From assembly GCA_964236535.1 (NCBI GenBank), contig CAXSEF010000155.1, forward strand, positions 1 to 5,053: a stretch of 5,053 bases of DNA. The letters run 5' to 3'. The stretch is from CAXSEF01 sp964236535. GTDB lineage: Bacteria; Pseudomonadota; Alphaproteobacteria; Acetobacterales; Acetobacteraceae. The position numbers were made by a program, and so were the translations under genes. Under the pieces are notes generated by a model that did not search any database, was not told where the DNA came from, and saw only the letters and a program-made list of their open reading frames with translations. This document shows, one piece after another, positions 5,022 to 5,053 of this stretch (its first letter is position 1; each line of letters opens with the position of its first letter).

Positions 5022-5042
5022 TCTAGAGCATTTTCGGTCTAG
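5022..5042. repeat. Short palindromic intergenic motif with TCTAGAGCATTTTC core
   Basis: TCTAGAGCATTTTC begins at 5022, and CTAGA (5023-5027) pairs with TCTAG (5038-5042) around a 10-base loop. Very similar CTAGAGCATTTTC-type sequences recur between genes in many alphaproteobacterial genomes, which is part of the reason for the host suggestion. This parallel is from memory and the element is cut short by the window end. Confidence 0.35.
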
Positions 5043-5053
5043 TCGAACGCATA

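Larger units (their letters stand above)
4262..5053. other. AT-rich segment of foreign composition
   Basis: Base composition falls abruptly just after the GGAGGAG at 4252-4258 and stays AT-rich to about 4980, in strong contrast with the GC-rich genes to the left. The single gene inside uses A/T-ending codons (AAT, ATA, AAA, GAA) where its neighbours use G/C-ending ones. This indicates recent acquisition from a low-GC donor. No integrase, IS terminus or repeat marks the boundary, and the right edge may lie beyond the window. Confidence 0.7.

Overview
The window is GC-rich (codon use strongly biased to G/C at third positions) up to about position 4261, then changes sharply to AT-rich DNA through to the right edge. 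The GC-rich part, the DnaE2 tail at the left edge, the IS3-family element and a short motif near the right edge (TCTAGAGCATTTTC) fit a proteobacterium, most likely an alphaproteobacterium. The sequence alone does not fix the genus.

Layout. (1) 1-167, plus strand: the last 54 codons of an error-prone DNA polymerase, DnaE2/ImuC type. A 12-bp inverted repeat spans its stop codon. (2) About 227-1190: remnant of an IS3-family insertion sequence. One terminus and a complete orfB transposase with a D,D(35)E triad remain; orfA survives only as its last ~24 codons. The break inside orfA joins a GNAT acetyltransferase gene (about 1190-1524, minus strand), which loses its C-terminal part. (3) 1641-2332, plus strand: a compact toxin-antitoxin module, PIN-domain toxin first and ribbon-helix-helix antitoxin second, overlapping by ATGA. 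A 7-bp-arm palindrome sits on the toxin start codon. (4) 2400-4017, plus strand: an aminoglycoside-phosphotransferase-like kinase gene broken by a frameshift near 2720-2731, followed 15 bp later by an intact nucleotidyltransferase. The two look like an operon, possibly continuing from the toxin-antitoxin pair because no convincing terminator separates them. (5) 4018-4350: a 333-base stretch with no supported gene, containing the composition boundary. (6) 4351-4956, plus strand: a gene for a putative exported protein of unknown family, read in one frame but interrupted by two in-frame TAG codons before a final TAA.

Overall this is a decaying accessory region beside an SOS-mutagenesis gene. It holds a truncated IS, a truncated acetyltransferase, a frameshifted kinase and an amber-interrupted foreign gene. 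The toxin-antitoxin pair and the nucleotidyltransferase are the only complete non-transposon genes. I see no CRISPR array, tRNA, rRNA or phage structural gene. The observation most worth following is the double-amber AT-rich gene; the most coherent functional unit is the PIN/RHH module with its start-overlapping palindrome.
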